From the NCBI GenBank assembly GCA_047630175.1, contig JBLHVI010000008.1, forward strand, positions 1 through 64,000: a DNA stretch of 64,000 nucleotides. Reading direction: 5' to 3'. Below the pieces are notes generated by a model. The model was not told the DNA's origin, did no database searches, and saw only the letters and a program-made list of their open reading frames with translations. Position numbers and translations under genes: made by a program. The stretch's first letter is position 1, and the number at the start of each line of letters is the position of its first letter. Below, in pieces: positions 16,933-25,920 of the stretch. The DNA is from UBA4582 sp047630175 (GTDB taxonomy: Bacteria > Pseudomonadota > Gammaproteobacteria > Pseudomonadales > Azotimanducaceae).

Positions 16933-17838
16933 TCAACATTTAATAGCTCGAGTCAGTGTATTCATTTCGATCAGGGTATCAGCAATAGCGAGGGTTGCGG
17001 GGCCGGCATGGTCGCCATCGGGGATGATGAGATTCACTGTTAGGTGGTGTTCGGCTTGAAAGCGCAAGGGTAACTGCACTAGCGCGCCAGTTACCAATTC
17101 CTCCTCTATCTTGTCTTGTGGCACAAAAGCAAATCCCAAGCCTGCGCGTATGGCATCAATGCAACTGGAGAAATGACTAACGGTCCAGCGTTGCTCGGAA
17201 CCTAGCCAGCCAGCATTTTGTTCGCGTTTAGTGCCTGTGTCGCGGATGACAATCTGCCGATGTTGTTGCAGTAGGGTTTCCGATATTTCACCGGTAGTCG
17301 TTGCCAGTGTGTGACTGGCAGCGACTACCGGGATCATACGGACCTGCCACAGTGGTCGTCCTAGAAAGCCAGTTGGGATATGGGGTGACAAGACTATGTT
17401 TGCGACGCGTGCAAAAATCGCCTCGTCTGTGCCAGATAAGGTGGTTTCCAGAATACGCACCCTAGTGGACTGGTGCGTCAATGAGAATGCCTGCAAAGAA
17501 CAGAACAGGGTGTTCATGGGTACCAGCGCATCAGCGGCGATTACGACCTCTTGTTCCCAGCCACTGGCCACATATTCTGCAGCCTTGTCGATGGCTATGG
17601 CTTGCGCCAGCAACACGTTTGCCTGACGGTACAATACCTTACCCAGATTCGTCAGCTCGGCCTTGCGGCCGTTGAGTCTCAGGGCGGGCGCTGGTAAACG
17701 CGATTGCATGCGGGCCAGTATGTAACTGACACTGGATTGACTCTTGTTAAGCAGTTCAGCGGCTGCGGCAAAGGAGCCTGCATCCACAACGGCTTTAAAC
17801 GTTGACCATTGCTCAAGGGTGACTTTAGGTTGTTGCAT
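16933..17838 (-). CDS. LysR-family transcriptional regulator of azoreductase/pirin cassette
   Basis: 301 residues from the ATG at 17838, chosen because AGGAAAG lies seven bases upstream and the HTH then starts at the usual distance; the frame is open to 17994. HTH at about residues 18-37 (SFAAAAELLNKSQSSVSYIL), then the ligand domain from about 90. It is divergent from the azoreductase gene, which is followed by pirin; this LysR / NAD(P)H-flavin reductase / pirin arrangement recurs in proteobacteria and usually responds to electrophiles or aromatic compounds. Confidence 0.88.
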   Translation of the reverse strand: MQQPKVTLEQWSTFKAVVDAGSFAAAAELLNKSQSSVSYILARMQSRLPAPALRLNGRKAELTNLGKVLYRQANVLLAQAIAIDKAAEYVASGWEQEVVIAADALVPMNTLFCSLQAFSLTHQSTRVRILETTLSGTDEAIFARVANIVLSPHIPTGFLGRPLWQVRMIPVVAASHTLATTTGEISETLLQQHRQIVIRDTGTKREQNAGWLGSEQRWTVSHFSSCIDAIRAGLGFAFVPQDKIEEELVTGALVQLPLRFQAEHHLTVNLIIPDGDHAGPATLAIADTLIEMNTLTRAIKC

Positions 17839-18024
17839 TGGCTTTCCTGAGGCGGTGGGCGCGACAATTTTTACGGGCGGCTCACTGCGTTCGCTCGAGG
17901 GATCGTCATTAATGATCAAATATTTAGATATATTATAGGGAAAAAGACGATCAATACATCTATATGATTGCCCTATGATGTGCGTCAGCAACATTCATGC
18001 AACGATTCTCGATGGAGACCATAG

Positions 18025-18597
18025 ATGAGCAAGCATATATTACAAATAGACTCGAGTGTGTTTGGCGCCCGCGGCCAGTCAAGCCAACTGGCAGCTGGGT
18101 TGGTGGAGAAGTTACGGGGACAGTGCAGCGATGCAACGCTGACTCATCGGGACGTGACTGCCGAGCAGATCCCGCATTTCACGCTGGATACAATTCAAGC
18201 GATTGCTAAAGGCGAAGCTGAACTGGCGGATGCCCTGATTAGTGAGGTACAGAGGGCTGATATTCTAGTGATCAGTGCGCCGATGTATAACTTCAGTATA
18301 CCTACTGCGCTAAAAGCCTGGCTGGACCATATCACCCGTGCGCAGACGACGTTCACGTATGTACAGAGCGGCCCTGTGGGTTTGTTGACGGGTAAGAAGG
18401 TTTTCGTAGTTGCAACGCGCGGTGGGTTCCATAAAGACAAGCCTGAGGACGCGGTGGTGCCTTACCTAAAAACCATTCTAAGTTTTATCGGCCTCAGTGA
18501 TGTCGAGTTTATCTACGCCGAAGGACTTGCCATGACCGATCATAAAGATCAAGGGTTGGTAAACGCCCGTGCAGATATTTCTGCACTGGTCGGCTAG
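18025..18597 (+). CDS. azoR: FMN-dependent NADH-azoreductase
   Basis: 190 residues, near the usual 200. Flavodoxin-like fold: HILQIDSSVFGARGQSS phosphate loop, VISAPMYNFSIPTALKAWLDH (the AzoR signature MYNFxIP), and ATRGGFHKDKPED near 130. AzoR enzymes reduce azo dyes and, more relevantly, quinones, by two electrons. The start has GGAG seven bases before the ATG. It is divergent from the LysR regulator, with pirin 154 bases downstream on the same strand, so probably a quinone/electrophile-stress pair. Confidence 0.9.
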   Translation: MSKHILQIDSSVFGARGQSSQLAAGLVEKLRGQCSDATLTHRDVTAEQIPHFTLDTIQAIAKGEAELADALISEVQRADILVISAPMYNFSIPTALKAWLDHITRAQTTFTYVQSGPVGLLTGKKVFVVATRGGFHKDKPEDAVVPYLKTILSFIGLSDVEFIYAEGLAMTDHKDQGLVNARADISALVG

Positions 18598-18751
18598 CCT
18601 GCGTTTTTTGCCTATCGCTGGGAATATGAATCGATGCATGGTACCAAGCGCAGCAGCAAAAATTACCTGCGAGGCGCAATCGGCAAGCATTGGTCATTAT
18701 TACGACAAGTATTACGACAATCATTAAGACAAGGAACGGAGGTATAACCGT

Positions 18752-19666
18752 ATGTCAGATTTGCAATCAACCTCGAATACATCAGCACAGACTAACGCAC
18801 AGGTTCAGCGAACCGTGGTTGAGCAGTTGCTTGCGCGCCCTACGACTGACGGTGATGGCGTGCAACTGCTGCGCGTCTTCGGCGGTCAAGCCCCTGAACG
18901 CTTCGACCCGTTTTTAATGCTCGATGAGTTCGGCTCAGATACGCCGTCGGCGTATATTGGCGGCTTTCCCTCTCACCCTCATAGGGGTTTTGAGACGGTG
19001 ACTTACATGCTGCAGGGAAAGATGGAGCATCGCGATCATATGGGTAACGTTGGTTTAGTCGATGATGGCGATGTTCAGTGGATGACAGCAGGCAGGGGCG
19101 TTATTCATTCTGAAATGCCGCGCCAGACCGAAGGTAAAATGCGTGGTTTTCAGTTGTGGGTGAATCTACCCGCCAACAAGAAAATGCAGCCCGCAAGTTA
19201 CAGTGAGATTAAATCATCTGAAATTCCTATGTATGATCTGCAGGATAGTGAGGGGCGGTTGATTCGTGTCAGGGCGATCAGTGGCAATGCTGAAGCGAAC
19301 GGCGAGATGCTGCAAGGGCATACTCAGGTACCAGATACCGAGGTGTTGTATCTTGATGTCTGCTTGTCAGTGGGGGCAATATTTAACGTCTCGGTGCCTG
19401 CTGGGCACGGGGCTGCGGTGTATGTTTATGACGGTAGTGTCAGGGTAGCCGGTCAACAGACCGTGGCGCAAGTGCTCAGCCGCCTAACAACGGACGGTGA
19501 CATCACACTTGTCAATAGCGCAGACATTGAAGCGCGACTGCTGGTTATCGCTGGTAAGCCAATTGGTGAATCGATAGTGCAATACGGGCCATTTGTTATG
19601 AACTCAATGGCTGAGATAGAGCAGGCCGTTAAAGATTTCCGCGATGGGTCTTTGACAGGTAGTTAG
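18752..19666 (+). CDS. Pirin-family protein
   Basis: 304 residues with two cupin barrels. The N-terminal barrel holds the metal site: FPSHPHRGFETVTYML (two His), then MEHRDHMGNVGL, and ITGAG-like WMTAGRGVIHSEMP with His and Glu. These match the iron-binding residues of bacterial pirins. Pirins include quercetin 2,3-dioxygenase activity and redox-sensing roles. Its place after azoreductase and opposite a LysR gene suggests a shared electrophile or aromatic-stress response. Substrate not determinable. Confidence 0.9.
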   Translation: MSDLQSTSNTSAQTNAQVQRTVVEQLLARPTTDGDGVQLLRVFGGQAPERFDPFLMLDEFGSDTPSAYIGGFPSHPHRGFETVTYMLQGKMEHRDHMGNVGLVDDGDVQWMTAGRGVIHSEMPRQTEGKMRGFQLWVNLPANKKMQPASYSEIKSSEIPMYDLQDSEGRLIRVRAISGNAEANGEMLQGHTQVPDTEVLYLDVCLSVGAIFNVSVPAGHGAAVYVYDGSVRVAGQQTVAQVLSRLTTDGDITLVNSADIEARLLVIAGKPIGESIVQYGPFVMNSMAEIEQAVKDFRDGSLTGS

Positions 19667-19803
19667 GCCAGTTAAAGTAGGTTTTTCTGGGTGGCAGCAT
19701 CGGCTTTCACCCAGTATTCCTTGGCTGGCAGTACCTGTTACACGTGCCTGACTTTCGAACGCTAAGTATTAAGCGCCAGTTACGAAACATTAACTACTAA
19801 ATT

Positions 19804-20817
19804 CTAGTCATCGAGCTTCATAAGTAAGCAGATCAGCTCTTCTATTCTTGAGCTGTAGCCCCATTCGTTATCATACCAACTCACTACTTTCACCAGCCGT
19901 TTGCCAATCACCTGCGTCAGAGCAGCGTCAAATATGCTTGAGTGGTTGTTGCCGACAATATCACTTGAGACGATGGGGTCATCACAGTACTCAAGAATTC
20001 CGAGTAAAGGCCCCTGCGCAGCAGCCAGCATGGCCGCATTAATTTCTTCGACGGTAACATCGCAATCTAGCTCAACAGTTAGGTCGACGACACTGCCGTC
20101 AGCTACTGGTACGCGCATGGCAAGCCCGTCGAGCTTTCCATCAAGTTCAGGGATAACAACACCGATAGCCTTGGCGGCGCCGGTGGAGGTTGGAACGATG
20201 TTAGTGGCGGCATTTCTTGATCGTCGTAGATCCCCGGTGTGAGGTGCGTCGATCAGGCGCTGGTCTGAGGTATAGGCATGCACTGTGGTCATCAAGCCGT
20301 GCACAATACCGAAGTTGTCTTGCAGTACTTTGGCAATCGGTGCCAGGCAATTAGTCGTGCAACTGGCGTTGCTGATAATGCGCGCATTGCGGCTTAACAC
20401 ATGCTCGTTGACACCCATGACTAGCGTTTCTTTCAAAGGCTCTTTAGTCGGTACTGTGACAATCACGCGTTTTGCACCGGCATCAAGATGCTGCTGTAGC
20501 TCCGCCAACTTGCGGAATTTGCCGCTACTTTCAATGACGATATCGATGTTCATAGCATCCCAAGGAAGCTTTGACGGATCCTTTTCGCACAAGACTTTAA
20601 AGTCGTCTCCATCGACTGTCATGATATCGCCATTAAGTGTGACTTCCCCCGGATACTTACCGTGAATACTGTCGTACTTAAAGGCGTAAGCCAGCTGTTC
20701 AGGCGTGGCAATATCATTGATGGCCACTACGTCATAGTGATCACGTAATTTCGCAATGCGGGTAACGCACCGACCGATACGGCCAAATCCGTTGATGGCA
20801 ATCCTAGGTTTAGTCAT
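19804..20817 (-). CDS. gap: Type I glyceraldehyde-3-phosphate dehydrogenase
   Basis: 337 residues, the standard length. NAD-binding INGFGRIGR at the N-terminus, with Asp after the second strand (AINDIA) indicating NAD preference. The catalytic block SNASCTTNCLAP supplies the active Cys, and HAYTSDQRLIDAPH the substrate loop. The phosphate site is TSTGAAKAIG, and the C-terminal WYDNEWGYSSR is canonical. It catalyses the oxidative phosphorylation of glyceraldehyde 3-phosphate in glycolysis or the reverse in gluconeogenesis. No pgk or tkt is adjacent, unlike many gap operons. It is last in a long leftward run. Confidence 0.95.
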   Translation of the reverse strand: MTKPRIAINGFGRIGRCVTRIAKLRDHYDVVAINDIATPEQLAYAFKYDSIHGKYPGEVTLNGDIMTVDGDDFKVLCEKDPSKLPWDAMNIDIVIESSGKFRKLAELQQHLDAGAKRVIVTVPTKEPLKETLVMGVNEHVLSRNARIISNASCTTNCLAPIAKVLQDNFGIVHGLMTTVHAYTSDQRLIDAPHTGDLRRSRNAATNIVPTSTGAAKAIGVVIPELDGKLDGLAMRVPVADGSVVDLTVELDCDVTVEEINAAMLAAAQGPLLGILEYCDDPIVSSDIVGNNHSSIFDAALTQVIGKRLVKVVSWYDNEWGYSSRIEELICLLMKLDD

Positions 20818-20905
20818 GGGGTAAAGCCTCCTTCTAAGAGATCTTTGTTAACGAGCTTTAAGTCGGTAGTCAGTCGTCTATCGACAGCTTGATGATTGAC
20901 TTGGG

Positions 20906-21754
20906 TTATTCGAATTCACGGGGCTCCCACCAAGGAAAGAACTCGGGCATGTCTTGGCTGACTTTGCCGGGGAAGTCTGCGGGTCGCTTCTCGAGGAAGG
21001 ACTGCACACCTTCTTGGGCATCGGCCGAACGACCGGTAAAGTAAACCCCTCGAGAGTCGATCTTGTGGGCTTCCATAGGATGATCGGCGCCGAGCATTTT
21101 CCACATCATGTTACGGGTCATGGCAATGGATATGCTGGAGGTTTGTTCGGCAAATTCCTGCGCTAGATCGCGGGCTGCGGGTAGTAAGTCAGCGGGCTTG
21201 TGAATACTGCGCACCAATCCACCTTTTTGCGCTTCTTCGGCACCGAAGACGCGCCCCGTGTATGTCCACTCCAGCGCCTGGCTAATACCTACCAGACGGG
21301 GTAGAAACCAGCTCGAGCAAGCCTCAGGAACGATGCCGCGTTTAGCAAAGACAAAACCGTAGCGAGCGTTGTCAGAAGCGAGGCGGATGTCCATAGCGCA
21401 TTGCATGGTGGCTCCGATTCCTACAGCGGGGCCATTACAGGCGGAAATAATGGGTTTCTTGCAGTCGAATAAACGCAACGTTAACCGTCCGCCTCCGTCG
21501 CGCTGCAGGCCTCCCCCGTCGCTGTCGGCGTTGAAAGTATCGCCGCCACTGGCAAGGTCGGCACCCGCGCAGAAGCCGCGTCCGGCACCGGTAATAATAA
21601 TAGCCTTAACGTTGTCGTCAGCATCAGCACGGTCCAATGCGTCAATCATTTCGGACATCATGGTACCGGTGAAAGCATTGAGTTTCTCTGGTCGGTTGAG
21701 TGTTATTGTTAGTATATTGTCGTCCACGTCATACAGAATTTGTTCATAACTCAT
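20906..21754 (-). CDS. Enoyl-CoA hydratase/isomerase (crotonase) family protein
   Basis: 282 residues. Crotonase fold: first oxyanion-hole stretch GAGRGFCAGADLASGG at about 57-72, second CNGPAVGIGATMQCA near 108, and the acidic catalytic position in GIVPEACSSWFLPRLVG. A glycine-rich insert (GDTFNADSDGGGLQRDGGG) between the first two is longer than in classic FadB-type enzymes. It acts on CoA thioesters in fatty-acid or aromatic catabolism; the exact substrate is unknown. It lies 15 bases after the TPR gene stop on the same strand, probably co-transcribed. Confidence 0.88.
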   Translation of the reverse strand: MSYEQILYDVDDNILTITLNRPEKLNAFTGTMMSEMIDALDRADADDNVKAIIITGAGRGFCAGADLASGGDTFNADSDGGGLQRDGGGRLTLRLFDCKKPIISACNGPAVGIGATMQCAMDIRLASDNARYGFVFAKRGIVPEACSSWFLPRLVGISQALEWTYTGRVFGAEEAQKGGLVRSIHKPADLLPAARDLAQEFAEQTSSISIAMTRNMMWKMLGADHPMEAHKIDSRGVYFTGRSADAQEGVQSFLEKRPADFPGKVSQDMPEFFPWWEPREFE

Positions 21755-21769
21755 CAGGTGTTCTCCGGT

Positions 21770-22996
21770 TCATGCTGTCGCATAATAATGTTGAATCTGG
21801 GTAAACAAGTCACGTTGGGCGTGGCTGCCGCCGATCAGGTAAATTTTGTCCTGAATGGCATTTAATTGGTTGGCGGCCTGTTTGACGTCACCGCGGCCGA
21901 TGCTGATTAGGGCATTGGCGACAGGTAAGCCGACATCTCTGCAAATCTCGCCCTGAGTTGTTCTGGCTCGGCTCCATTGCTGTAAATGTGCCATGGCACG
22001 ATTTATCGCTGGTTGGTCATGTAGGCGCGCCGGTGCCATGAGATAATGCAGGGTTGAGAAAATCAATTCGTCGTCAGTGACTCTGGCTGCTGATAGCGAT
22101 TGTAAGGCTTGCCAGCGCCGTCCGACATTGACTCCGCGCATTTCCAAGCGCCACAACAGTGAGGCAGCGTTGCAGATATCGAGATAAAAATCGTCACTGA
22201 GAACGTCGACCAAGTGCTGGTCATACAAGGCTAGTGCGGCGTCAAGCTCACCGGTTCCAATATAAACGAGTCCCTTATGCCAGTACAGATGGTAGGAAAA
22301 ATTGTTGGTGGCATCCCAGTGTGGCGCCAGTGACTCAATCCAGGGTATACCCTCACGATATCGCTGCTGCATCTGCAGTACATGGGTAACAGCATGGCCG
22401 GCCCAGATATCGCTTGGATTAATGTCTATGGCCTGTCTACCGAGTGTCTCGGCACTCGCATAATCTCCTGACTCTTCCAGGCCAAAGCTCTGCATACCCA
22501 GTAAATATCCGTAATAAGTGTCTGTGTCTCGCCAGACAGCGGCTGAGCGGGCTACTGAGTCGCGCATATTTACGGCGTTACCTGCATAAAAATGTAAATA
22601 GTGCGCAATGCGCAATGCCAGCATGTCTTTTGGGTAGCTTTCAAGCAGCAATTCAAGGGTTTCAATCGTATCGAGAAGCTGGTTAGCGACCCAACTTGTC
22701 AATGCCCGTAGATGGAGCTGTTCGCGAGAATTCATGGCGTCGCTCTGTTCAATGAGTACTGTCAGGTCAGCCTTTATGGGGTCATGCAATCGGGGGTCAC
22801 TAGCAAGCTTTAGTAGGTAAGCACGCAGGCACCGAGCCATCGGCATTTCTGGGTCTGCCGCAATAAGGCTATCGAGTAACGGCATTACAGTCTGTTTCGA
22901 GCCCAAATAGGCTTCTAGTACCGCATCCATAGATGCGACACTGGCCTGCCTACTGGCGGTATATTGATTTTCTAACGTGTCGCTGAATTGATTCAT
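21770..22996 (-). CDS. TTC38-like tetratricopeptide repeat protein
   Basis: 408 residues, helical throughout. The segments HAVTHVLQMQQRYREGIPWI, SYHLYWHKGLVYIGTG and the preceding IDINPSDIWA are characteristic of the tetratricopeptide-repeat-38 family found in bacteria and animals. No enzyme motif or signal peptide is present. Function unknown; in bacteria the family often sits beside acyl-CoA and SDR genes, as here with a crotonase 15 bases downstream. Confidence 0.8.
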   Translation of the reverse strand: MNQFSDTLENQYTASRQASVASMDAVLEAYLGSKQTVMPLLDSLIAADPEMPMARCLRAYLLKLASDPRLHDPIKADLTVLIEQSDAMNSREQLHLRALTSWVANQLLDTIETLELLLESYPKDMLALRIAHYLHFYAGNAVNMRDSVARSAAVWRDTDTYYGYLLGMQSFGLEESGDYASAETLGRQAIDINPSDIWAGHAVTHVLQMQQRYREGIPWIESLAPHWDATNNFSYHLYWHKGLVYIGTGELDAALALYDQHLVDVLSDDFYLDICNAASLLWRLEMRGVNVGRRWQALQSLSAARVTDDELIFSTLHYLMAPARLHDQPAINRAMAHLQQWSRARTTQGEICRDVGLPVANALISIGRGDVKQAANQLNAIQDKIYLIGGSHAQRDLFTQIQHYYATA

Positions 22997-23020
22997 GGGC
23001 CTGGCCTTTTTTGTCTGTTG

Positions 23021-23653
23021 TCACTGCCTGTGATTGTGCGCACTCGTAGTATGTGACTGGCCGAAAGTTGGGCCTTTTATCAGGTAGTCGCTTTCTGCGG
23101 CAGTACTTTGGCGTTCTAGCACACTATTGCGATGAGGAAAGCGCCCGTAAGTTGCAATGATATTATGATGGATAATGGCAAAATCGAGAAAACGCTGAAG
23201 TTGCTGGTGCCAGTCTGCAGTTGCCCGGCTGAGAAGTTCGGTAAACAATTGCACTGAACGTTGCTGCGCCGCGAGGCTCTCGGCGTGTTCGAATGGATGA
23301 AACAGGAAGACTTGCTCAATGTTGGTCAACTGCAGGTGCTCACCGGCATCGACCATCTGACTAGCCAAGTCTAGGGCGTGAGCGTCGTTGGCATAGGCTT
23401 GTGCCGTACCACGGTAAATATTCCGCGACATTTGATCTAGTAATATCACCAGTGCCAGTCGACCCTGAGGGGTTTTCTGCCAGTCAGCTAGCGCGCCTCG
23501 CTCTGCCTGTTTCAACGTCGCTCCAAATTGCACGCTCATGGCCTCATCGTCATCAGCGCTGCTGGTATACCAGCGTTTTGACCGGTTCTTGGCTGCTTCA
23601 CTGTCCAGTGCCGCTGTGCCGATCCAAAATTTGAGTATTGCCTCGGAGTTCAT
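23021..23653 (-). CDS. DUF924 family protein
   Basis: 210 residues matching DUF924: an N-terminal ILKFWIG, then RWYTSSADDDEAM, the conserved LVILLDQMSRNIYRGTAQAYANDAHAL, and HPFEHAESLAAQQRSV. The fold is helical and TPR-like. The function is unknown. Leftward, between the TTC38-like gene and yhhQ, with short gaps on each side (24 and 46 bases), so likely in one transcription unit. Confidence 0.85.
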   Translation of the reverse strand: MNSEAILKFWIGTAALDSEAAKNRSKRWYTSSADDDEAMSVQFGATLKQAERGALADWQKTPQGRLALVILLDQMSRNIYRGTAQAYANDAHALDLASQMVDAGEHLQLTNIEQVFLFHPFEHAESLAAQQRSVQLFTELLSRATADWHQQLQRFLDFAIIHHNIIATYGRFPHRNSVLERQSTAAESDYLIKGPTFGQSHTTSAHNHRQ

Positions 23654-23699
23654 ATAGACATCTCTTAACTAGCAAGTCGCTAATAGCAGAAACAAAATG

Positions 23700-24491
23700 T
23701 TAGGTGTGTGCGGCTAACTCCTCATCAGTAAATTCGAGGTAGCGTTGAAGATAACGCACAGCGGCATAAAATGGCAGGGTGTCGGCTAATGCCACGCACA
23801 TTTTGAAGAGATAGTTGCTGCCCATCAGTACCAGCAGAGCACCGGCACTCATTGCACCGGCAAGCAACTGGGCGCCAAAGGTAACAATGATCACCATAAA
23901 TGAGTCAACGCCTTGACTGATCAAAGTACTGCCGTTGTTGCGCAGCCACAGGTGTTTGCCCTTGGTGAGTCGCTTCCAAAAATGGAACATGTAGACGTCG
24001 CAATACTGAGCCGCAATATAGGCCAGCATCGACGCCAAGACTGCGCCAGAAGTGGTGGCATAAAGTAAGGAAAATAACTCTATAGAGTCGCTGACGGTAT
24101 CGCCGTTAGGTAACATAATATCTTCCGCCAGATGAATCAGCTGCCAGGGTGCTTGGGGCTCCGAGGCAGGTAGTTGGTTACCAACCCACATGAAAGCGAT
24201 GATAAAAACATTCAGCATAAGGCCCACTGTGACTAGGAAATTAGCACGCGCTCGGCCGTAGAGTTCACTGACTAGGTCGGTGCATAAAAAAGTAATAGGG
24301 TAGGGCAGAACCCCGACTGCCAACGCCATGGGTCCGATTTGGACAAATCGTGTGATGCCAAGGATGTTCAGCATGGTCATCGCGCACAGGAAAAATCCTG
24401 CTAGTACGAGAAAGACTCTTTCTCGTTTTTCCCTGACAGCATCGCTGATAGGTTGGCTGCTGATAGGTCCATTAATAGGTCCACTACTCAT
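23700..24491 (-). CDS. yhhQ: YhhQ/VUT-family queuosine-precursor transporter
   Basis: 263 residues from the ATG at 24491 (TTG at 24497 is also in frame). Six or so membrane segments with the VUT signatures ALAVGVLPYPITFLCTDLVSELYG and, later, MVIIVTFGAQLLAG. YhhQ imports preQ0/preQ1 for queuosine tRNA modification. Immediately upstream on the same strand are an SDR gene and a PTPS/QueD homologue, a pterin/queuosine-flavoured neighbourhood, although that PTPS lacks the QueD catalytic Cys. Confidence 0.88.
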   Translation of the reverse strand: MSSGPINGPISSQPISDAVREKRERVFLVLAGFFLCAMTMLNILGITRFVQIGPMALAVGVLPYPITFLCTDLVSELYGRARANFLVTVGLMLNVFIIAFMWVGNQLPASEPQAPWQLIHLAEDIMLPNGDTVSDSIELFSLLYATTSGAVLASMLAYIAAQYCDVYMFHFWKRLTKGKHLWLRNNGSTLISQGVDSFMVIIVTFGAQLLAGAMSAGALLVLMGSNYLFKMCVALADTLPFYAAVRYLQRYLEFTDEELAAHT

Positions 24492-24574
24492 GGGCAAGGC
24501 TCTCTTTTATTGATATTTTGTTAAGTGATGCGGCCTCTTTTCCGCAGGCCGATTTAATCCGGGTACAGCCTGCC

Positions 24575-25273
24575 TTAACTTTCTTTCTGGCCAAGGTTGG
24601 CGTGGATTACTGACCCATTGATAACCGAGTTATCCATTGCAAATTTTACAGTGGCCGCTATCTCCGCAGGTGTCACGAGGCGATCGTAAGTGCTCATGCT
24701 GGCGATAGCCTTGAGAATTTCGGGGTCTTCACCAACATGGGCGCGGAGCATTTCAGTATCGGTGAAGCCAGGGCAGATACAGGCGGTGTGGATGCCACGT
24801 CCGGCGAGATCCTGGCAGGTTGCGCGCATCATACCGATCATGGCGTGCTTGCTAACGACATAGGTATACGCATTAGGAACTGCTTTTTCTGACAGGGTGG
24901 AGCCAACGTAAATGATGCTGGAACCGCTTCGCATTGAGGGAATAACGAGCTGGTTTACTAGATGAGGGCCCGTTAGATTAACCGCCATGACGTCACGAAA
25001 AGCGGCAGTTGACGTTTCATCAGTGCGGTCGTTGTTGAGACGTGCAGCATTGTGCACCAACATAATTTCGCCGGGTATTAGCCGTGTCTTGAGCAATTCA
25101 GCGAGTTCGATTTCAGCTTGTGGGGAGGCCAGGTCGATGGCCAAGTTGTCGATGCGGGCATCGGGTGCAGGAGAACGTGACAAGTTGATCACTCGGTAGC
25201 CCTCGTCTAGGCATAGGCCTGCGACGGCTAGGCCAATTCCTTTGCTAGCACCGGTAATTACAAGTGTCTTCAT
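24575..25273 (-). CDS. SDR oxidoreductase paired with PTPS homologue
   Basis: 232 residues from ATG 25273, with GGAG six bases upstream (the frame starts earlier at a TTG). Rossmann motif TGASKGIG at about 7-14, VHNAA in place of NNAG, catalytic Ser in YVGSTLSEKA, and YTYVVSK giving the YxxxK pair. The start overlaps the last codons of the PTPS homologue (four bases), so the two are translationally coupled. The pairing resembles 6-pyruvoyl-tetrahydropterin synthase with sepiapterin reductase, so a reduced-pterin substrate is a reasonable inference, not shown. Confidence 0.85.
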   Translation of the reverse strand: MKTLVITGASKGIGLAVAGLCLDEGYRVINLSRSPAPDARIDNLAIDLASPQAEIELAELLKTRLIPGEIMLVHNAARLNNDRTDETSTAAFRDVMAVNLTGPHLVNQLVIPSMRSGSSIIYVGSTLSEKAVPNAYTYVVSKHAMIGMMRATCQDLAGRGIHTACICPGFTDTEMLRAHVGEDPEILKAIASMSTYDRLVTPAEIAATVKFAMDNSVINGSVIHANLGQKES

Positions 25274-25767
25274 GCTTGTCTCCAATCGGCGATTCCATAT
25301 TGTCCCGGACTGGATGATACCTTGACTGACAGGGCGACAATGGCGTTTTGCTGAATTAATTTGTCGTGTTTAAGTTTCTCCAAAAAGTAATGCGAGAACT
25401 CCTCTACGGTGGTGTTGGCGATGGGTAATATCGTTACGTCTCTGGGTAGAAACGGAATACGTTCACCATTGAAGTGCGCAATGGTGTAACCGTCTTCCTC
25501 TGTCAACTGCAGGTGCGGTGAGTGACCGGGTAGGATCACCTGCTCATCGATTTCGTCACAAAGGGCGCGAAGGAGTTTTTTAAGAATACCGTAATCGAAC
25601 AACAGACCATCGTCAGCCAACGGAGCTGTGACCTTGCACTCGAGTTGAAAATTGTGACCATGCAAATCCTCGCGGTCTGTCTCTGAGAAGATAGTAAAAT
25701 GCGCGATAGAGAAATTTAGCGCCTGCTTGGCAATTTCAACAGTGGTAAGACGCTTGATTTCGCTCAT
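25270..25767 (-). CDS. 6-pyruvoyl/6-carboxy-tetrahydropterin synthase homologue without catalytic Cys
   Basis: 165 residues from ATG 25767 (a TTG at 25776 is less likely). The zinc triad is present: His in NFSIAHFTIF, and HGH in DLHGHNFQLE. The late Glu/His block LPIANTTVEEFSHYFLEKL and SSSPGQYG are family-typical. QueD and classical PTPS have a Cys four or five residues before HGH; here the stretch is SETDREDLHGH, with no Cys. It therefore may be a PTPS-III-like or altered enzyme acting on dihydroneopterin triphosphate or a related pterin. It overlaps the SDR gene by four bases. Confidence 0.82.
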   Translation of the reverse strand: MSEIKRLTTVEIAKQALNFSIAHFTIFSETDREDLHGHNFQLECKVTAPLADDGLLFDYGILKKLLRALCDEIDEQVILPGHSPHLQLTEEDGYTIAHFNGERIPFLPRDVTILPIANTTVEEFSHYFLEKLKHDKLIQQNAIVALSVKVSSSPGQYGIADWRQA

Positions 25768-25920
25768 ACTTTGCAAACTCTAGGCTAATGTATTGTATGT
25801 TCCATAGTACCCTATTTGCGTTGCTCGGGGGAGATGGGGCACACTCTTATACCCCTGCGGAATACCCGCACCAAACTCGCAGCATATTCCCTAACCAAAC
25901 TATAACAGGCGGTTAAATCC

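Noticed and set aside
17839..18024. CAAT...ATTG-type imperfect palindrome as LysR site in front of azoR
   Set aside because: The arms match only in part; too weak to list beside the perfect pair at 14019-14087.
19687..19714. Stem CTGGGTG / CACCCAG between pirin and gap genes, considered as a terminator
   Set aside because: The T-run lies before the stem on the plus strand and would be A-run after it on the minus strand, so neither direction fits an intrinsic terminator.
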